Part shown: one piece after another, positions 12,500 through 24,173 of the stretch
Layout of the letters: each line of letters opens with the position of its first letter
Position numbering within the stretch: the stretch's first letter is position 1
Program-made: the position numbers and the translations under genes
Notes under the pieces: model-generated
Seen by the model: the letters and a program-made list of their open reading frames with translations, nothing else
Told to the model about the DNA's origin: nothing
Databases searched by the model: none
Origin: Limnanthes douglasii subsp. nivea
Lineage: Eukaryota; Streptophyta; Magnoliopsida; Brassicales; Limnanthaceae
Assembly (NCBI GenBank): GCA_036936605.1
Contig: JAUPFV010000002.1
Location: 333,907,215 to 333,971,214, forward strand
Direction of reading: 5' to 3'
DNA length: 64,000 bases

Positions 12500-13600
12500 T
12501 TGAAGACCTACAAATGCTTGTTGGTGGAAGGGTCAAACTTGGGAATGATAAATCCTACAATGTCGAAGAGATTTGAACAGTTCGGCTAAAGTTGTCTATA
12601 GGACTTGAGAGAGTAATTAATAACATAAGTTATATACCAAACATTAAATGTAAACTTTTTCTATTCAGATGTTGTATGAGGAATGGTTTACTATATGGGT
12701 GAAAATAGTAGATTAAGGTCTTATAAGGCTCCCTTGATGTTATGAAAACCAATAATAGTAATGACGCGTTAGTTCTAGAGATGAATGATTCTACCAGGTT
12801 GTGGCATCATAAGTCGAGGGATTTAAGTGAGAAGAGACTCAATGAACTAAGTAAACATGGGTTGGGAAACGGTAGAACAATTCAAAAGTTGTTTTGTGAA
12901 AGTTGTGTAATAAGTAGGAGCAATAGGGTGGAGTTTCTGCCCAACAACCAGACATCAAATGAAGTACTTCATTATGTTCATTCAAACCTTCAGGTTCCAG
13001 CATGTGAACCAACCATAGGTGGTGCAAGTTATTTTAGGTCGTTGATTAATGACTTATTCGCGGAAAGTATGGATTCTAATTTTGTAGACCAATGATGAAG
13101 TGTTTATTTCTTTTGTGAACTGAAACACTTTGATGGAGAATCAAGCCATGAAAGTACTGAAGTTTCACATTTATAATACATTGGAATATATGAAGAAAAC
13201 ATTAATTGACTATTATGCGAAACTTAGAATTACTAGATACTGCATCGTAAGTGAGACTCCCCAACATAACAAGCTTGCTGAGAAAATGAATTAAACCTTG
13301 TTGGAACATTTAGACATATGCTTCATACAACTTGTATGTGTCAAAGGTTGCGGTAGAATTCGTGACAACGACTGCATATATCATCCACATGAGTCAATCT
13401 ACGACTTTTAAAGTTCTTTATCCTCAAGATAACTGGACGGGAAAGAAACCAAACTTGTAACATTTAAGAGTGTTCAGATGTCTTATCTATGCACATGTAA
13501 AGCAGGAGAAGCTAGGCCAAGATCACTGAAATGTTTATTCCTCGGCTATCCCTAAGGATTAAAAGGATATAACTTAAGTATACTTTAACCTAGACGTCAG
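12500..13600 (+). pseudogene. Copia GAG-pre-integrase and integrase, second copy
   Basis: The 117-residue open piece at 12742-13095 contains the GAG-pre-integrase motif (DSTRLWHHKSRDLSEKRLNE), a CESC.ISRSNRVEF segment and the start of the integrase core (VHSNLQVPACEPTIGGASYF). Integrase continues in broken frames to about 13400 (TPQHNKLAEKMN.TLLEHLDICFI). A downstream segment near 13445-13500 (GKKPNL.HLRVFRCLIYAHVK) is the usual post-core copia motif, and an acidic linker lies at 13620-13750. Several stops make it non-functional. Confidence 0.8.
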
Positions 13601-13989
13601 AATAATTTGATAAATAGGGACGTGGTTTTCAATAAAGATGACAGGTGAAGTTGATGATGGATCTTATCTAAAAATTAAAGATGGAGATGCTTCTGGTGAA
13701 GAAGATTTTGGGTCTAGTTCTGTTTCGGGTCGTACAACAGAATTTTAACCAGTAAATGAGTAGGAAGATGGTTGAGGTTCTGTTGTTCCAAGGCCTTCAG
13801 ATCACTAGACGACAACAAAACATGATCTTGAAAGTTATCATCTTGTGAGGGATAGAGCACAAACACCAAGAAAACAACAGGATATGTATAGTTTTATCGA
13901 TATTTTTATCGATGAAATGAGGGTTATATGTGTTTGTTGACGAGGCCCTTTCTGCATAATAGAAGATTCCATTATTTTGTGAGACCTAT

Positions 13990-14552
13990 TAAATATACTT
14001 GTAGTTGCTATGAAAATTGTATCTATTAGAATGGAGAGACACATATAATAGAAAAAATCAATTGTTATTGTATCTTAATGACATACTAATAGCTCGAAAA
14101 GATAAAAGGGAGATTGAAGTTGTAAAAACTCAACTGAAATGAGATTTTGAGATACTGGATATGGGAGATCCTAAGAGGATACTTCGTATTGAGATCAAAA
14201 GGAAATGGCCAAAGGGATGTTTATTATTATCTCAACAGGAATATATATGCATAAATTGCTAAGAAATTTCTCATTATCTGAAGAAAAAATGGTTGAAATT
14301 GTCATTGGTTCCCAATTCAAACTCCGTTCCACTCAAGTACCAATCAGAGCATCATACAAGAAGTATGTGTAGGGGTTAACTTATGCCAATGATACCGGTA
14401 GCATTCTATATGATATGATTTGTACGAGACTCGATCTTGCACACACCATAACTGTTTTGAGCAGATTTATGTCAAATTTGAGGAAGTCGTATTTTGATGC
14501 ACTTAAATTGCTCTCGAGATACTTGAAGGGTTTGGATGTTGTAGGGTTGTGT
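13990..14552 (+). pseudogene. Copia reverse transcriptase, 3' part, cut by E1
   Basis: The frame around 14060-14200 reads LYLNDILIARKDKREIEVVK and FEILDMGDPKRILRIEIKR, the palm and following region of copia RT, with the YVDD box changed to YLND. Further on, CTRLDLAH and SRFMSNLRKSYFDAL belong to the RT/RNase H connection. The 5' half of RT is missing. The sequence is interrupted at 14553 by E1 and resumes at 24179. Confidence 0.78.
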
Positions 14553-14553
14553 T

Positions 14554-14944
14554 TGATGTGGTTTATTTTAGTTTGAGGGTAATTTTGTCTAGAGTTTTGT
14601 GGAATTTTGAGGGTTTTTAATATTTGGATAGAATGTAGAGGGAGAATTGAGCTGCCTGGTTGTATTTAATTTTCATTACCCTCATTTAATGTAGGTGGTT
14701 GGGTATTTATACCCTTCTTTTTGGGCCATATGGGCTTTCGGGTCGTGTTTAAAGACCCATGAGTTCTAAGTAAGCAAATAGTCAGCTTAGTCATAAAGTG
14801 ATTAGGTTTTAAATACTTTAGTTCTGTTCGGATAGTTCAGTAAATGAAAGTTGTCCGAACTGCCCGTGTCCGGCTAAGGGGATGTTGTCCCAATTAACCC
14901 AGTTCGGTTCTCATAAAGGGTAGTGACAAAATCTGGACTCATCA
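14554..14944 (-). repeat. 3' LTR of E1
   Basis: The 391-bp repeat matches 23783-24173 at about 95%. In element sense it lies downstream of pol. Confidence 0.93.
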
Positions 14945-14961
14945 GTAGCCCCTTTTTTAGG
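14945..14961 (-). other. Polypurine tract of E1
   Basis: The minus strand reads CCTAAAAAAGGGGCTAC immediately before the 3' LTR. The terminal GGGGCTAC is shared with E2. Confidence 0.8.
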
Positions 14962-15280
14962 TGATGTTTAAAGGCCTTTGGCTAGACCTAAAAAATTTCC
15001 TGTAGCTGGTCACAGTCATATCCGGACAGATTCTTGAACCTTGTGATAGCTTTATCCGAACTGAAAAAGTTCTCAGAAACTAAACGGTTTTCTGCCAGAA
15101 ATCGTGGGACACGTGTCTCTCTCTGGTTCGCCTCACCAGCCGTTTCTTCACCTAGAACGGCGCTCCAACTTTCTTCAAAAAGTAACCTCTTCATTTAATG
15201 AGGATGGCATCAGCGTCGTCCTTAATCATTGCAACCCTTTCGAATTCTCCTAGGTATCAAAGCATCTTCTGCACATTTAC

Positions 15281-15287
15281 TATAAAT
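15281..15287 (+). promoter_or_regulatory. TATA-like box of the antisense gene in E1
   Basis: TATAAAT lies 102 bp before the first ATG of the antisense gene (15389), with a pyrimidine-rich leader between. E2 has a TATAAATA at the corresponding place. The match is by motif and position only. Confidence 0.5.
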
Positions 15288-15388
15288 TAGTTCACTTTTC
15301 TACTGTTTTACCATCTTCATCACCCTTGTTCTTCTAACCTTCAAAGCTTTCTCTTGGAAAATCAAACACTTTCTTTCACTGCAAGTTT

Positions 15389-17689
15389 ATGTTCACAGCT
15401 AGGAACGCTTTAATCAAAGGTGGGTGGCTTAATTTGTCAGAGTTAGAAAAGGCCCAAAAGGTTGAACGAGAAAGGCGGATTGCTGCAGGCCTCCCTGTTT
15501 CCCCGGTCGACAAACCAGTAACCTCAAGCACAGAGCCTGACCAGGGCTCTTCTTCGACCAAAAGCGTTAAACCTAGGAGGTTGTTCGAAACCAACCTCTC
15601 ACCAATTGTTTCAGGCTCGTCGGTTCATGAATCAGAGCCTACTGTTGAACCAGGACAAGTAGTCACCAGTTTTAAGAAGCCTTCTCCTTTTTTAGCCATG
15701 GGATCAGATGCTGATGCCTCTCCAGAAAAATTAGTAGATCGGAGAAGAGGTCGCTTGGTGAAAGGGAAAACTAAAAAAAGTATGCCTTCCAAATCAGGGG
15801 GCAAAGATAGCAATACGGGGTCAGAGGCACCCATCAAAATTCCTAAGGACAAGCTGTCCGGACCGGAGGTATGTAGCTCAAGTCTCCGAAAATAAACCAC
15901 TGCATCGCAGCCCCAGCCGGAGGTTAGAGTACAAGAAACCAGTGAAACCCAACAGTCCGGAGGGCATGCTGAGCCAACTCCTAACTCCCCTCACCCAAAA
16001 ATAACTGAAAACCCCTCCCTGGTAATGGAAGAAGTGATGGAGGATTCTATAGAAGAGGCTCCGTTTGAGTCCGAAGTCTCCGGTCAAACAAGTGAGGCTG
16101 TTGCTGCCAAGAAGGGCAAAGGCAAAGAGAAACTGTGTTTAAGGCATCCAGATTTGCCGGAGTGCCTTGTGGGAAAAGTGGGACCTTGTTTCCATAAGGT
16201 GAGTGTTATTTATTTGATAGCTTTGAAAAAAATTAACTATGCTTTCATCTATACAGCCGAACTGGGTCGGATGCAAACCAAATTAGGGATCCCGGCGAAC
16301 GTCAAAATAAGGATTCCAATAGACCCAAAAACACTAATGGACTGCAAGCTCAGTGAAATAGTTTTCTTCACTAACCCTTCAACTGGGGACTAAGGTTTCC
16401 CTTAGTCCCAGAGATAGTAAAATATTTTCACCTTATCAAGCTTTGCCCCAGTCAACTGAGCCCTAACGCATGGTACACTCTTATGGCCCGTATCATGGCC
16501 TCCAGTAAAGTGCTCCAGCAAACCAAGAGGGGCCAGTTTCAAGACAGATTGATGCTGCTCTTCTAGAAGTAGTGGAGCATAAGAGTACTAGGGAAGAGGA
16601 AGGATCTCCAAAACCTCCAAGGGTTCCTAAAAGAGACAGGAAACGGGGAGCAGAAAGCAAGGACAGGGAGGCCAAGAAGAAAAAGACCTCCAGGGTGATG
16701 AGATTTCTCTCCAGCCCCCGGAGCCCCTTCCTCATGTTGACCCCACTGATCCTACAAGAGCAGAAAAGATCCCTGATGATTTTCGAACTGAAGAGGTTGG
16801 AGAAGGGGATATCAGTATTGATGGTGTTGACATTACTGGGCTTGAGGGGCTTGGTGACTACTTTGAAAACCTCTCCAGAGATGATTTTGCTGGGTCCTAC
16901 CTCTCTCCAAGTACTTCGAACATCGTTAACTTCAATGGTAATTCTTTCTCTGTTTCAAGTGATAGAGATGTTATAACTCACTCTATATTGAGTAATATTC
17001 ATCCAGTGCTTAGTTTGGAGAAACAAGTGCGAGGTCAGTCAGCTATTATTACTGCCCTTAATTTTGACAAGGAGAGATTGTCCGGAGACCTCCTTATTAG
17101 CAACCAAAATGCTGATGTTCTGAAGAGGGAAAATAAGGAGTTAAAGAAGAACCAGGAGGGTTGGGCCACAAAGGTAGCTACCTTAGAAGATACTATCAAA
17201 GAGCTCCGGACAAAGCAGTCCGAGTTAGAGAAAGATCTCTCTTCTTCGAAAGAGGAGGTGAAGGCTAAGGACATGGTCATTCATACTTTGACCAATGACA
17301 AGATTTCGCTCGAGGACTCGGTGTCCCAGTCTGCACAAGAAAAAACTGATTTGCTAAGGGAGCAAAAGGCAAAAGTCCAAGCCAAGATTGAAGCTTATAC
17401 CAACCAAGTGATAGACACTCAGGAAGAAATGTATGCCAAGGTGAAGTCGGACATGGTTTTACTCTTTCATGAGAAATTTCCGAAGAGGAATCTGGGAGAT
17501 TTATGGACTTTTGTAGAGTATGAAGACCTCCCCTTCCATACGATGGCCGATGGTGATAAGCATGACTACTCTAGTGCCGACTCAAGCGACGAAGAAGAGA
17601 ACACCGTGGAGAGCCCGGATGAAGAAAATGACGACCTCCAGAAGAAGAAAGCTAGTGAGGCTGAGCCATCTTCAAAGGCTCAGTCTTAG
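15389..17689 (+). pseudogene. Antisense extra gene of E1 (Transposase_28-like domain plus coiled coil)
   Basis: This gene is on the strand opposite gag-pol, between integrase and the 3' LTR. It opens at 15389 with a Ser/Pro/Lys-rich N-terminus. An in-frame TAA at 15893-15895 interrupts it, and the same frame continues to 16393. A frameshift near 16380 then leads to FNWGLRFPLVPEIVKYF at about 16378-16500, the conserved part of the plant 'putative gypsy type transposon' family (PF04195). The C-terminal half of that domain is deleted. Residues encoded at 16988-17450 form a long coiled coil, followed by FPKRNLGDLWTF and an acidic serine-rich tail. Homologous genes occupy the same place in E2 and E3. 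The function is unknown; the fold suggests a nucleic-acid or protein binding role. Confidence 0.78.
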
Positions 17690-18195
17690 AATATTAATTA
17701 TCTTTTCACTTTTGTTTTGATTGAACCAAAGTCCTTGGACGACCAAGGGATTTTTTGTTACTGTGTCCGGTCCTTGTCCGGATAAATCTTTTTTCTTTTT
17801 GACAACTTAAAGTCCTTGGATGGCCAAGGCACTTCGTATGTTTCAATGGGTATCTTTGTTTTGCACACCTCTTGCATTTTTTCACAGTTTTTCAATTATG
17901 GTGGCTAATATTTAAACAGCCTTTAGTTATTTCATAAACATTCTAAAGTGAGAGTGTTTAATTTCTTCGATGACAAATGTTCAAATAGTCATCACTCCTT
18001 TAATTTAATCCGGCCTATGTTTAAATAATAATTTCATAAGAAACTATTTAAGTTAAAACACTCCGAATTTTTAAGAAGGCATCAAATTTCAGAAAAAATC
18101 CCGGACACCTCATTAAAACCTCCCCGTGCCACCAGGGTAGGAAAGAGTATGACTCCAAATATTTACATGAACTTTTAAACAAGTAAATATTTACA
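17690..18195 (-). other. Spacer between the pol and antisense-gene 3' ends of E1
   Basis: This stretch is non-coding. It holds two copies of an AAAGTCCTTGGAYGRCCAAGG-like word (about 17729 and 17810) and a 15-bp block GACACCTCATTAAAA at 18104-18118 that is also found in E2 and E3. No extended tandem array like those of E2 and E3 is present. Confidence 0.6.
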
Positions 18196-18199
18196 TAGT

Positions 18200-18953
18200 T
18201 TCTACTCCAAGTACATCCGGAGGTGTTTAATATTCCAATGGTGATTCAAAATCCTTCCATCTTTGTCTTGGAGCCGGTATGTCCCTAGCTTAAGCTTTTC
18301 AATGACCACATAGGGTCCTTCCCAAGTTGGAGCCAACTTACCGAAGTGTTTTTTTAGTATATAGGAAGAATTTTCTCAACACCTTGCTCCCCGGTTTGAA
18401 ATCCCTCCTCTTAACTCTAGAAGCAAACATGCTTCTCATCAAACCTTGATAGTGTGCAACTCTGAGGTGTGCCTTAACTCTTTTTTCATCTATTAAGTCA
18501 AGCTGGGCTCTAATTGCCACTTCGTTAGTGTGTTCTGAAAAATTATGCACTCGAAAGGAAGGGAGAGTAGCTTCTATGGGAGTTATGGCATCCATCCCAT
18601 ATACTAAAGCAAAGGGAGACTCTTGTGTTGCAGCTCCAGGAGTGGTCCATTAAGCCCACAAAACCTCTTGCAAGTAGCTAGGCCATTTTCCAGCAGCTCC
18701 TTCTAAATTCTTCTTTAAACCGAACCGTATAGTTATGTTAGCCACCTCAACTTGACCATTTGCTTGTGGATGGAAAGTAAAATGAACTTTATAACAGCTT
18801 TCGATGTTGTACCGGCCAATGGAGCGGCTTCGATCCACTTTGAAAAGTAATCAATAGCAACAATTATAGTTATGCGTCCTCCGGACGCCATAGGTAGAGG
18901 TCCTACTAAATCCAACCCCCATCGGGAAAAAGGTATTGGCTCAGAAATTGACT
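18200..18953 (-). pseudogene. Integrase core and C-terminus of E1, internally deleted
   Basis: The core begins with MDLVGPLPMASGG and VAIDYFSKWIEAAPL (18733-18915), which includes the first catalytic Asp. It breaks after VIKFI and resumes with FHPQANGQVEVAN (18650-18790), which holds the terminal catalytic Glu. The roughly 80-100 residues between, with the second catalytic Asp, are missing. The C-terminal part continues at 18338-18595 with HLRVAHYQGLMRSMF and PGSKVLRKFF, and on to about 18210 (WEGPYVVIEKL, YRLQDKDGR). The deletion makes the enzyme inactive. Confidence 0.87.
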
Positions 18954-19940
18954 CTAAAGGGTGGTTGGAATATGAATTTCGTTGCTATATCTCTGGCATG
19001 GGTCACAACTTCTCACCAACTCTTTAGAATCTTGCATTATAGAGGGCCAATAATACCCAGCTAACAAAACTCTTCTCGTTAGAGCCCTGGATCTACAGTT
19101 AGTTGATCCCTGACCATCATGTAATTTGGAGAGCACTATCTGAGATTCGTTGACCCCCAAACATCGTAAGAGGGGTTTACTGTAAGACTTCTCATAAAGA
19201 ACATCTCTTAGGATGATAAAGCCACGAGCCTTGTACTTTACTTTTCTTGCTATTGATTTATCCGGAGGCAAGATGCCATCTGAGAGATATTGAAGGAGAG
19301 GAAACCTCCAATCTTGAGGCTGTTTTATTTGTATATCGAAACTTTCTTCCTCCTTACCCATACTGAATTGAATATATGGGCACTCCAGCACATGAATCAA
19401 AGGGTAAGACTCAGTATAGGCTATGGTTGGTAAGGAGTCTGCCAGTGCATTTTCTGTTCGGGGTATGTGCTCATAAACAATGCTCTTGAACTTTAGTGCC
19501 ACATCTGTAAGAAGAAGTAAGTATTTTACCAGCTTCTCCTTTTTGGCTTCAGATTGACCTTGCGCATGATGGGTAAGAAGCTGAGAATCACTCATCAACT
19601 TGACCTTTTTCGCTCCACAAATAAGAGCTAACTTTAAACCAGCTATAGCAGTTTCATATTCGGCCTCATTATTAGAAGCCCTAAAAGAAAAACATATAGC
19701 CTGGTACATTTTATCACCATACGGAGAGGTCAAGGATACCCCTGCACCACATCCCATAGTACTTGATCCACCATCAGTTTGGACGACCCAAACTTTCTTA
19801 TCTTTCATATCAGTTGTTTGCTCTATATCCATATCTGAATGGAATTCAACTAAGAAATCAGCCACAGCTTGGGCTTTGATTGCTGTCCGAGGGGCAAAGT
19901 CAATATCGAAATCTCCCAGTTCCACTGACCACTTAGTCAT
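18954..19940 (-). pseudogene. Archaeal-type RNase H and integrase zinc finger of E1
   Basis: The open stretch encodes 328 residues. Residues about 50-175 form a second RNase H, with VQTDGGSS, SNNEAEYETAIAGL, LMSDSQLLTHH and ENALADSLPTIA carrying the Asp/Glu/Asp/Asp set. This domain degrades the RNA strand of the RNA:DNA hybrid and is a hallmark of the Tat lineage. Residues about 270-320 are the HHCC integrase finger (KLHDGQGSTN, SCDPCQRYS), in which the second His is replaced by Asn-Cys. A frameshift near 19945 separates the stretch from the RT frame upstream. Confidence 0.85.
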
Positions 19941-21228
19941 TTTACTTGAAACGTCTGCCTTTTGAAGAACGTTTTTAAGGGAAAAGACGTTCGGACAATA
20001 ATGGGATGAGCCTGAAAATAAGGCCTCATCTTCCTTGCAGCAATTACCAAGTCTAACGCTAATTTTTCAAGCTTTAGATAGTGTTTTTCAGCATCTATCA
20101 GGCTCTTGCTGATGTTATACACCGGACGGGGATAATTATCTACCTCCCTCACCAATACGGCACTTATGGCACAACTAGAAACTGCCAAGTATATGAAAAG
20201 TATCTTTCCGTCAACAGGTTTAAATAAAGTCTTGGGGGAGGACAGATGTTTTTTGATTTTATTGAAGGCCTCATCACATTGTGGGGACCAGTCAAATCCC
20301 TTTACACCTTTTAAATTTTGAAAAAATGGGGCACACGTGTCTGAAGACCTTGAAATGAATCGATTTAACGCAACCAACCTCCCAGTCAACCATTGTACCT
20401 CTTTAATATTCTGAGGAGGCTCCATTTGGAATAAAGCATTAAGCTGGTCCGGATCAGGCTGTATCCCTTGTTCACTTATTACATACCCCAAGAATTTTCC
20501 GGACTGCACTCCAAACACACAATTTTCTGGGTTTAGTTTCAAATTCACTTTTACTAAGTTAGCAAAAGTTTCTCGGAGATCTGCCAAGTGCAGCTCTTCG
20601 ACCATACTTTTTACCATCATATCATCGATGTATACTTCCATATTTCTTCCAATTTGATCAGCAAAGGCTTTTTTTACTAACCTATGATAAGTAGTCCCAT
20701 CATTTTTAACCCAAATGGCATCACCTTGTAACAATGAAGGCCCCTATCAGTAACAAACGTAGTATGCTCCTGATCCTTCGGATCTACTTGAATCTGATTG
20801 TATCCGGAGAAGGCATCCATGAAAGACAGTAGCTTGTTCCCAGATGTGGAATCCACCAACTGATCAATCCGGGGAACTGGGTACAAATCCTTTGGGCAAG
20901 CTCTGTTGAGATCTGTGAAATCGATACACATACGCCACTTGCCATTTTTCTTTTTCACCAATACCGGATTGGCTGTCCATAAAGGATACTGAGACTCCTT
21001 TATGTGCCCCATTTTAGTAAGCCGGTCGACTTCTTGAACTATGGAATCAGCCTTTTCCTTAGAAAAAGCTCTTCTCTTTTGTACCACAGGTGCTATGTCT
21101 CTTCGGATGGACAGTTGGTGTGATATAACGTCTGCTGGTACCCCGGTAACATCAGTATTGCACCAAGCAAAAACATGCTGGTGGTCTTTTAGGAACTTCA
21201 ACATTTCACCTTTTAATTCTGATGTCAT
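19937..21228 (-). pseudogene. Reverse transcriptase and gypsy RNase H of E1
   Basis: Two overlapping frames make up one RT. The piece 20677-21228 has KKNGKWRMCIDFTDLNRACPK, MDAFSGYNQI and HCYKVMPFGLK. A frameshift at about 20700 leads to the second piece, 19937-20734, with YIDDMMVKS (catalytic Asp pair), GKFLGYVISEQG and LTGRLVALNRFI. The following gypsy RNase H reads IYLAVSSCAISAVLV where active enzymes have a catalytic Asp (TDAS), so this RNase H has lost its first catalytic residue. The loss is shared with E2 and is known for Tat elements that gained the second RNase H. Confidence 0.88.
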
Positions 21229-21359
21229 TTTGGACCCTATCTTTACATTTTTCCTTCCTCCAAAGAATGTGTTTCAACTTCTTCAATCGGTATTAAAACT
21301 CCAGGGGTCTCTCTGGGGTCATCAATTTCACCCTCACCCTCAGAAAGCCCCTAAAACTG

Positions 21360-21362
21360 CTA
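21360..21362 (-). other. Conserved UAG at the protease/RT junction of E1
   Basis: On the minus strand the codons are GAA UAG CAG UUU UAG GGG, in the frame of the pre-RT linker (GLSEGEGEIDDPRETP). The UAG CAG pair is at the homologous place in E2 and E3. A second UAG follows two codons later in this copy only. The protease frame of E1 reaches this site only after a frameshift. Confidence 0.6.
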
Positions 21363-21433
21363 TTCTTTGTTAGTCCGAACTGCCCCCAACGTCCGGGGGG
21401 CCAGTGTGTTGCATAACACTCTCTGGCTACCTT

Positions 21434-22048
21434 TTAGCTGCTCCGAACAACTCCCACCTGCCCTTGCACAGCATATTTCAAACATTGGTGGACTGTTGAG
21501 GCCACTGCATGCATCCTAGAGAGCCAAGACTTCCCCATAATAGCATTATAACAAGTGGGACAATCCACTACGACAAACAGTATTCTAACCATTTTCTTAA
21601 AAGGGCCCTTGGCCAACAATACTTCCTCCTCGAACTCCCCGATCACATCTGCTGAGCTTCCAGTGAAACCCACAATTGACATGTTCGATCGCTGAATTAC
21701 TGCTGGGTTCGTCATCTTTTTGTAGGAAGTTAAAAATAGGATATTGGCTGAACTCCCAGTGTCTACCAAAATTCGTCTTATGTCATTGCCCCCGATGGAT
21801 GCTCCTATGACAGCAACATCTTCATGAGGACTAGCTATATTCCTCAGGTCATCCTCATAAAAAACAATAAAGGGAAATGGAATCTGTGATTGATAGATAG
21901 TCATGCCTCCCTCCAGTTGGGTAGCTAAAGTATGAACATGCCTCTTTCTCGAAGAAGCACTGGGTGCTGTCATGGTATCCCCTCCGAAAATTGTGAGTGA
22001 TTCAAAAAACGTTAATAAGCCCGGACACCGTCTTGCAACGTTCCTCAA
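21434..22048 (-). pseudogene. Aspartic protease of E1
   Basis: The 204-residue open stretch carries the active-site motif ILVDTGSSANILF at about residues 90-105, with the conserved lead FESLTIFGGDTM and the later IMGKSWLSRMHAV. The protease matures the Gag-Pol polyprotein as a dimer. The domain itself looks uninterrupted. It ends at a TAA that has no counterpart in E2, and it is linked to gag by a region with frame breaks. Confidence 0.87.
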
Positions 22049-22189
22049 TGGAACCCACTCTATTTCAAGTTGGGTGAGGGTCCAAGTACTCTGACTCTAC
22101 ATCGAATCTCTCTATTATCACCATAGCTCCTCCGGAGCTGATGTGCCTACATTATTTGGACCAGCCCGATGAGTGTTATCATGCCTATT

Positions 22190-23710
22190 TCCTCCTCTTC
22201 TTTTAACATACGCTCCCAACTTTCCTCTTTCAATTAAATTCTGGACTTCTTTCTTTAAAGCAATACAGTCCTCGGTGGTATGGCCAGTATCATTTTGATA
22301 CTGCCAGAAACAATTGTTACGGCTCTCCCTAGGAGATTGTAATGCAGTCGGCCTCCTATAGTGTACTTCTTCTTTTGTTTTCTCATAAATCGTGGCTACG
22401 TTTTCTTTTAGCTCAGTAAACCACTCCGGTTGAACCTATGGCCCTCGTTTATTTCTAGATTGTTGACTCTGGGTAGGCGCAGCTGGCTGACACTGAGCTT
22501 TAGCTCTGTTATGACCTTGCCCGACCTCTCTTGTCTTGTTCCCGGACTGATTTTGGTTTGGGTTTGGTGCAGCCGGAGCAGACCTCACCTTCCTGTGCAC
22601 CCTAGTTTTCTTTGTTTCATCCACGTTAATTTGTTTTCCGACCTGATTCAGTAGACCTCCCCATGTCATGGCCTTTTTTCTGGTCACTGAATCAGCCAAA
22701 TTTCCTGAGTTTAAGCCCTGCCTCAGAGAAGCTATTGCTACTTGTTCAAAGCAATGAGCCAACCCATTTTTGGTGTTTACAAAGCGACTTATGTATTCTT
22801 TCAGAGATTCTTTCGGTTCTTGGGCACAATGGAAGATTGTGTCTCCATTACCCTTCACCTCCTTACTTCCAACAAACTGCCTCCGAAAGGCCACCCAAAA
22901 GGTATCGAAATTTCTGATGCAACCCTGTGGTAGGCTGTTATACCACTTCAGGGCACTCCCCGTAAAGGATTCGGAGAATGCTCTACAAAGCAACTTGTCG
23001 TCATCATCGAAATTCATCATGAAATTTTTGAATTGTTCCAAGTGATTGTCCGGGTCTTTACTGTCATCGTATTTCTCCATTTTTTTACTATCAAACCTCT
23101 TAAGGAGGTTTCCAGACAGAATCTTGGACGACAATGGAGATTGTCTCCAATTCCGGCCACAACTGAAAACAATATCCTCGTTAGGAGTTGCAAAGATACC
23201 TGGCTCATCATGGAAGGCAAAAGGATCCACCAGCATCTGGTCTATGTGTCTCCGGCTATGAGACGATCCTTTGCATATATTCCTCTTTAACTTTCCATGC
23301 CTATCCCTTTTTCTTGAATACTTCTTAACCAACTTTTGTTTCTTTTTAGATCGGCCCTCATCACTGCTGGATGACAAGGATTCTTCAACTCCATCTTCGC
23401 CCGAGGAGCTACTGGAAGATTCTGAGTCTGAATCAGAGCTCTCCACCGGCTTGGACCGGTGAGACTTTTTAGAGCTAGCATGAGTCTTCTTCGTACTCAC
23501 ATGGGTCTTCGAAGGCTCATGCTCTCTTGGGTTATCAGTATGGTGAGCAACCGACGCCTTTGATTTCTCTTTTATTCCCATCTTTTCCCTCTCAGACCTT
23601 AGAGCTTCTATATCGACTTTTAACCTATCACGCTCCTCGATGGTATATTCATCATTTTCTCCCACCACTTGCAGCAAAGCTGGTGGTACTTCCGGTGCGT
23701 CCGGATTCAT
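22190..23710 (-). pseudogene. Gag of E1, with TAG interruption
   Basis: The open part (22436-23710, 424 aa) begins with an acidic and Lys/Ser-rich N-terminus. It then holds the Retrotrans_gag domain at about residues 215-340 (MEKYDDSKDPDNHLEQFKNF, SALKWYNSLPQG, FVGSKEVKGNGDT). It stops at a TAG at 22436-22438. Beyond the stop the same frame continues with VQPEWFTELKENVATIYEK and the knuckle-like NNCFWQYQNDTGHTTEDC. E2 and E3 have Trp at the stop position, so TGG to TAG is the likely change. The start at 23710 lies about 70 bp inside the 5' LTR. Confidence 0.85.
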
Positions 23711-23764
23711 TCAGACTGATTTTTCTGATGGTTTTGAATGCTAGATTCAGGCACCATCGTGCTT

Positions 23765-23779
23765 CCACTGTGGTCGCCA
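23765..23779 (-). other. Primer binding site of E1
   Basis: The minus strand reads TGGCGACCACAGTGG a few bases inside the 5' LTR. The form TGGCGA suggests an arginine tRNA primer, as described for some Tat/Ogre elements; the exact tRNA was not checked. Confidence 0.65.
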
Positions 23780-23782
23780 ATT

Positions 23783-24173
23783 TGATGTGGTTTATTTTAG
23801 TTTGAGGGTAATTTTGTCTAGAGCTTTGTGGAAATTTGAGGGTATTTAATATTTGGAAATAATGTAGAGGGGGAATTGAGCTGCCTGGTTGTATTTAATT
23901 TTCATTACCCTCATTTAATGTAGGTGGTTGGGTATTTATACCCTTATTTTTGGGTCATATGGGCTTTCGGGTCGTGTTTAAAGACCCATTAGTTTTAAGT
24001 AAGAAAGTAGTCAGCTTAGTCATAAAGTGATTAGGTTTTAAATACTTTAGTTCTGTTCGGATAGTTCCGTAAATGAAAGTTGTCTGAACTGCCCATGTCC
24101 GGCTAAGGGGATGTTGTCCGAATTAACCCTGTTCGGTTCTTATAAAGGGTAGTGACGAAATTCGGACTCATCA
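23783..24173 (-). repeat. 5' LTR of E1
   Basis: This 391-bp copy pairs with 14554-14944. It is followed by the target duplication GTGTT and then by the resumed copia sequence. Confidence 0.93.

Larger units (their letters stand above)
14554..24173 (-). mobile_element. Tat-lineage Ty3/gypsy element E1, complete outline
   Basis: This 9620-bp element in minus orientation is bounded by two 391-bp LTRs (TGATGT to TCATCA) and by the target duplication GTGTT at 14549-14553 and 24174-24178. The order in element sense is gag, protease, RT, gypsy RNase H, archaeal-type RNase H, integrase, then an extra gene in antisense. The two RNase H domains and the antisense gene place it in the plant Tat lineage (Retand/Ogre relatives). 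I count about 21 differences between LTRs (about 5%), so it is clearly older than E2. It carries several frameshifts, stops and an integrase deletion and is inactive. Confidence 0.93.

Noticed and set aside
16200..16257. GTGAGT...TACAG as an intron in the antisense gene of E1
   Set aside because: The segment encodes YLIALKKINYAFIYT, which aligns with YILALKNVPYTYY of the E2 protein, so it is coding sequence.
22430..23805. Several plus-strand open frames of 60-92 aa
   Set aside because: They are shadows of the Gag gene of E1 on the minus strand, whose domain is recognisable.
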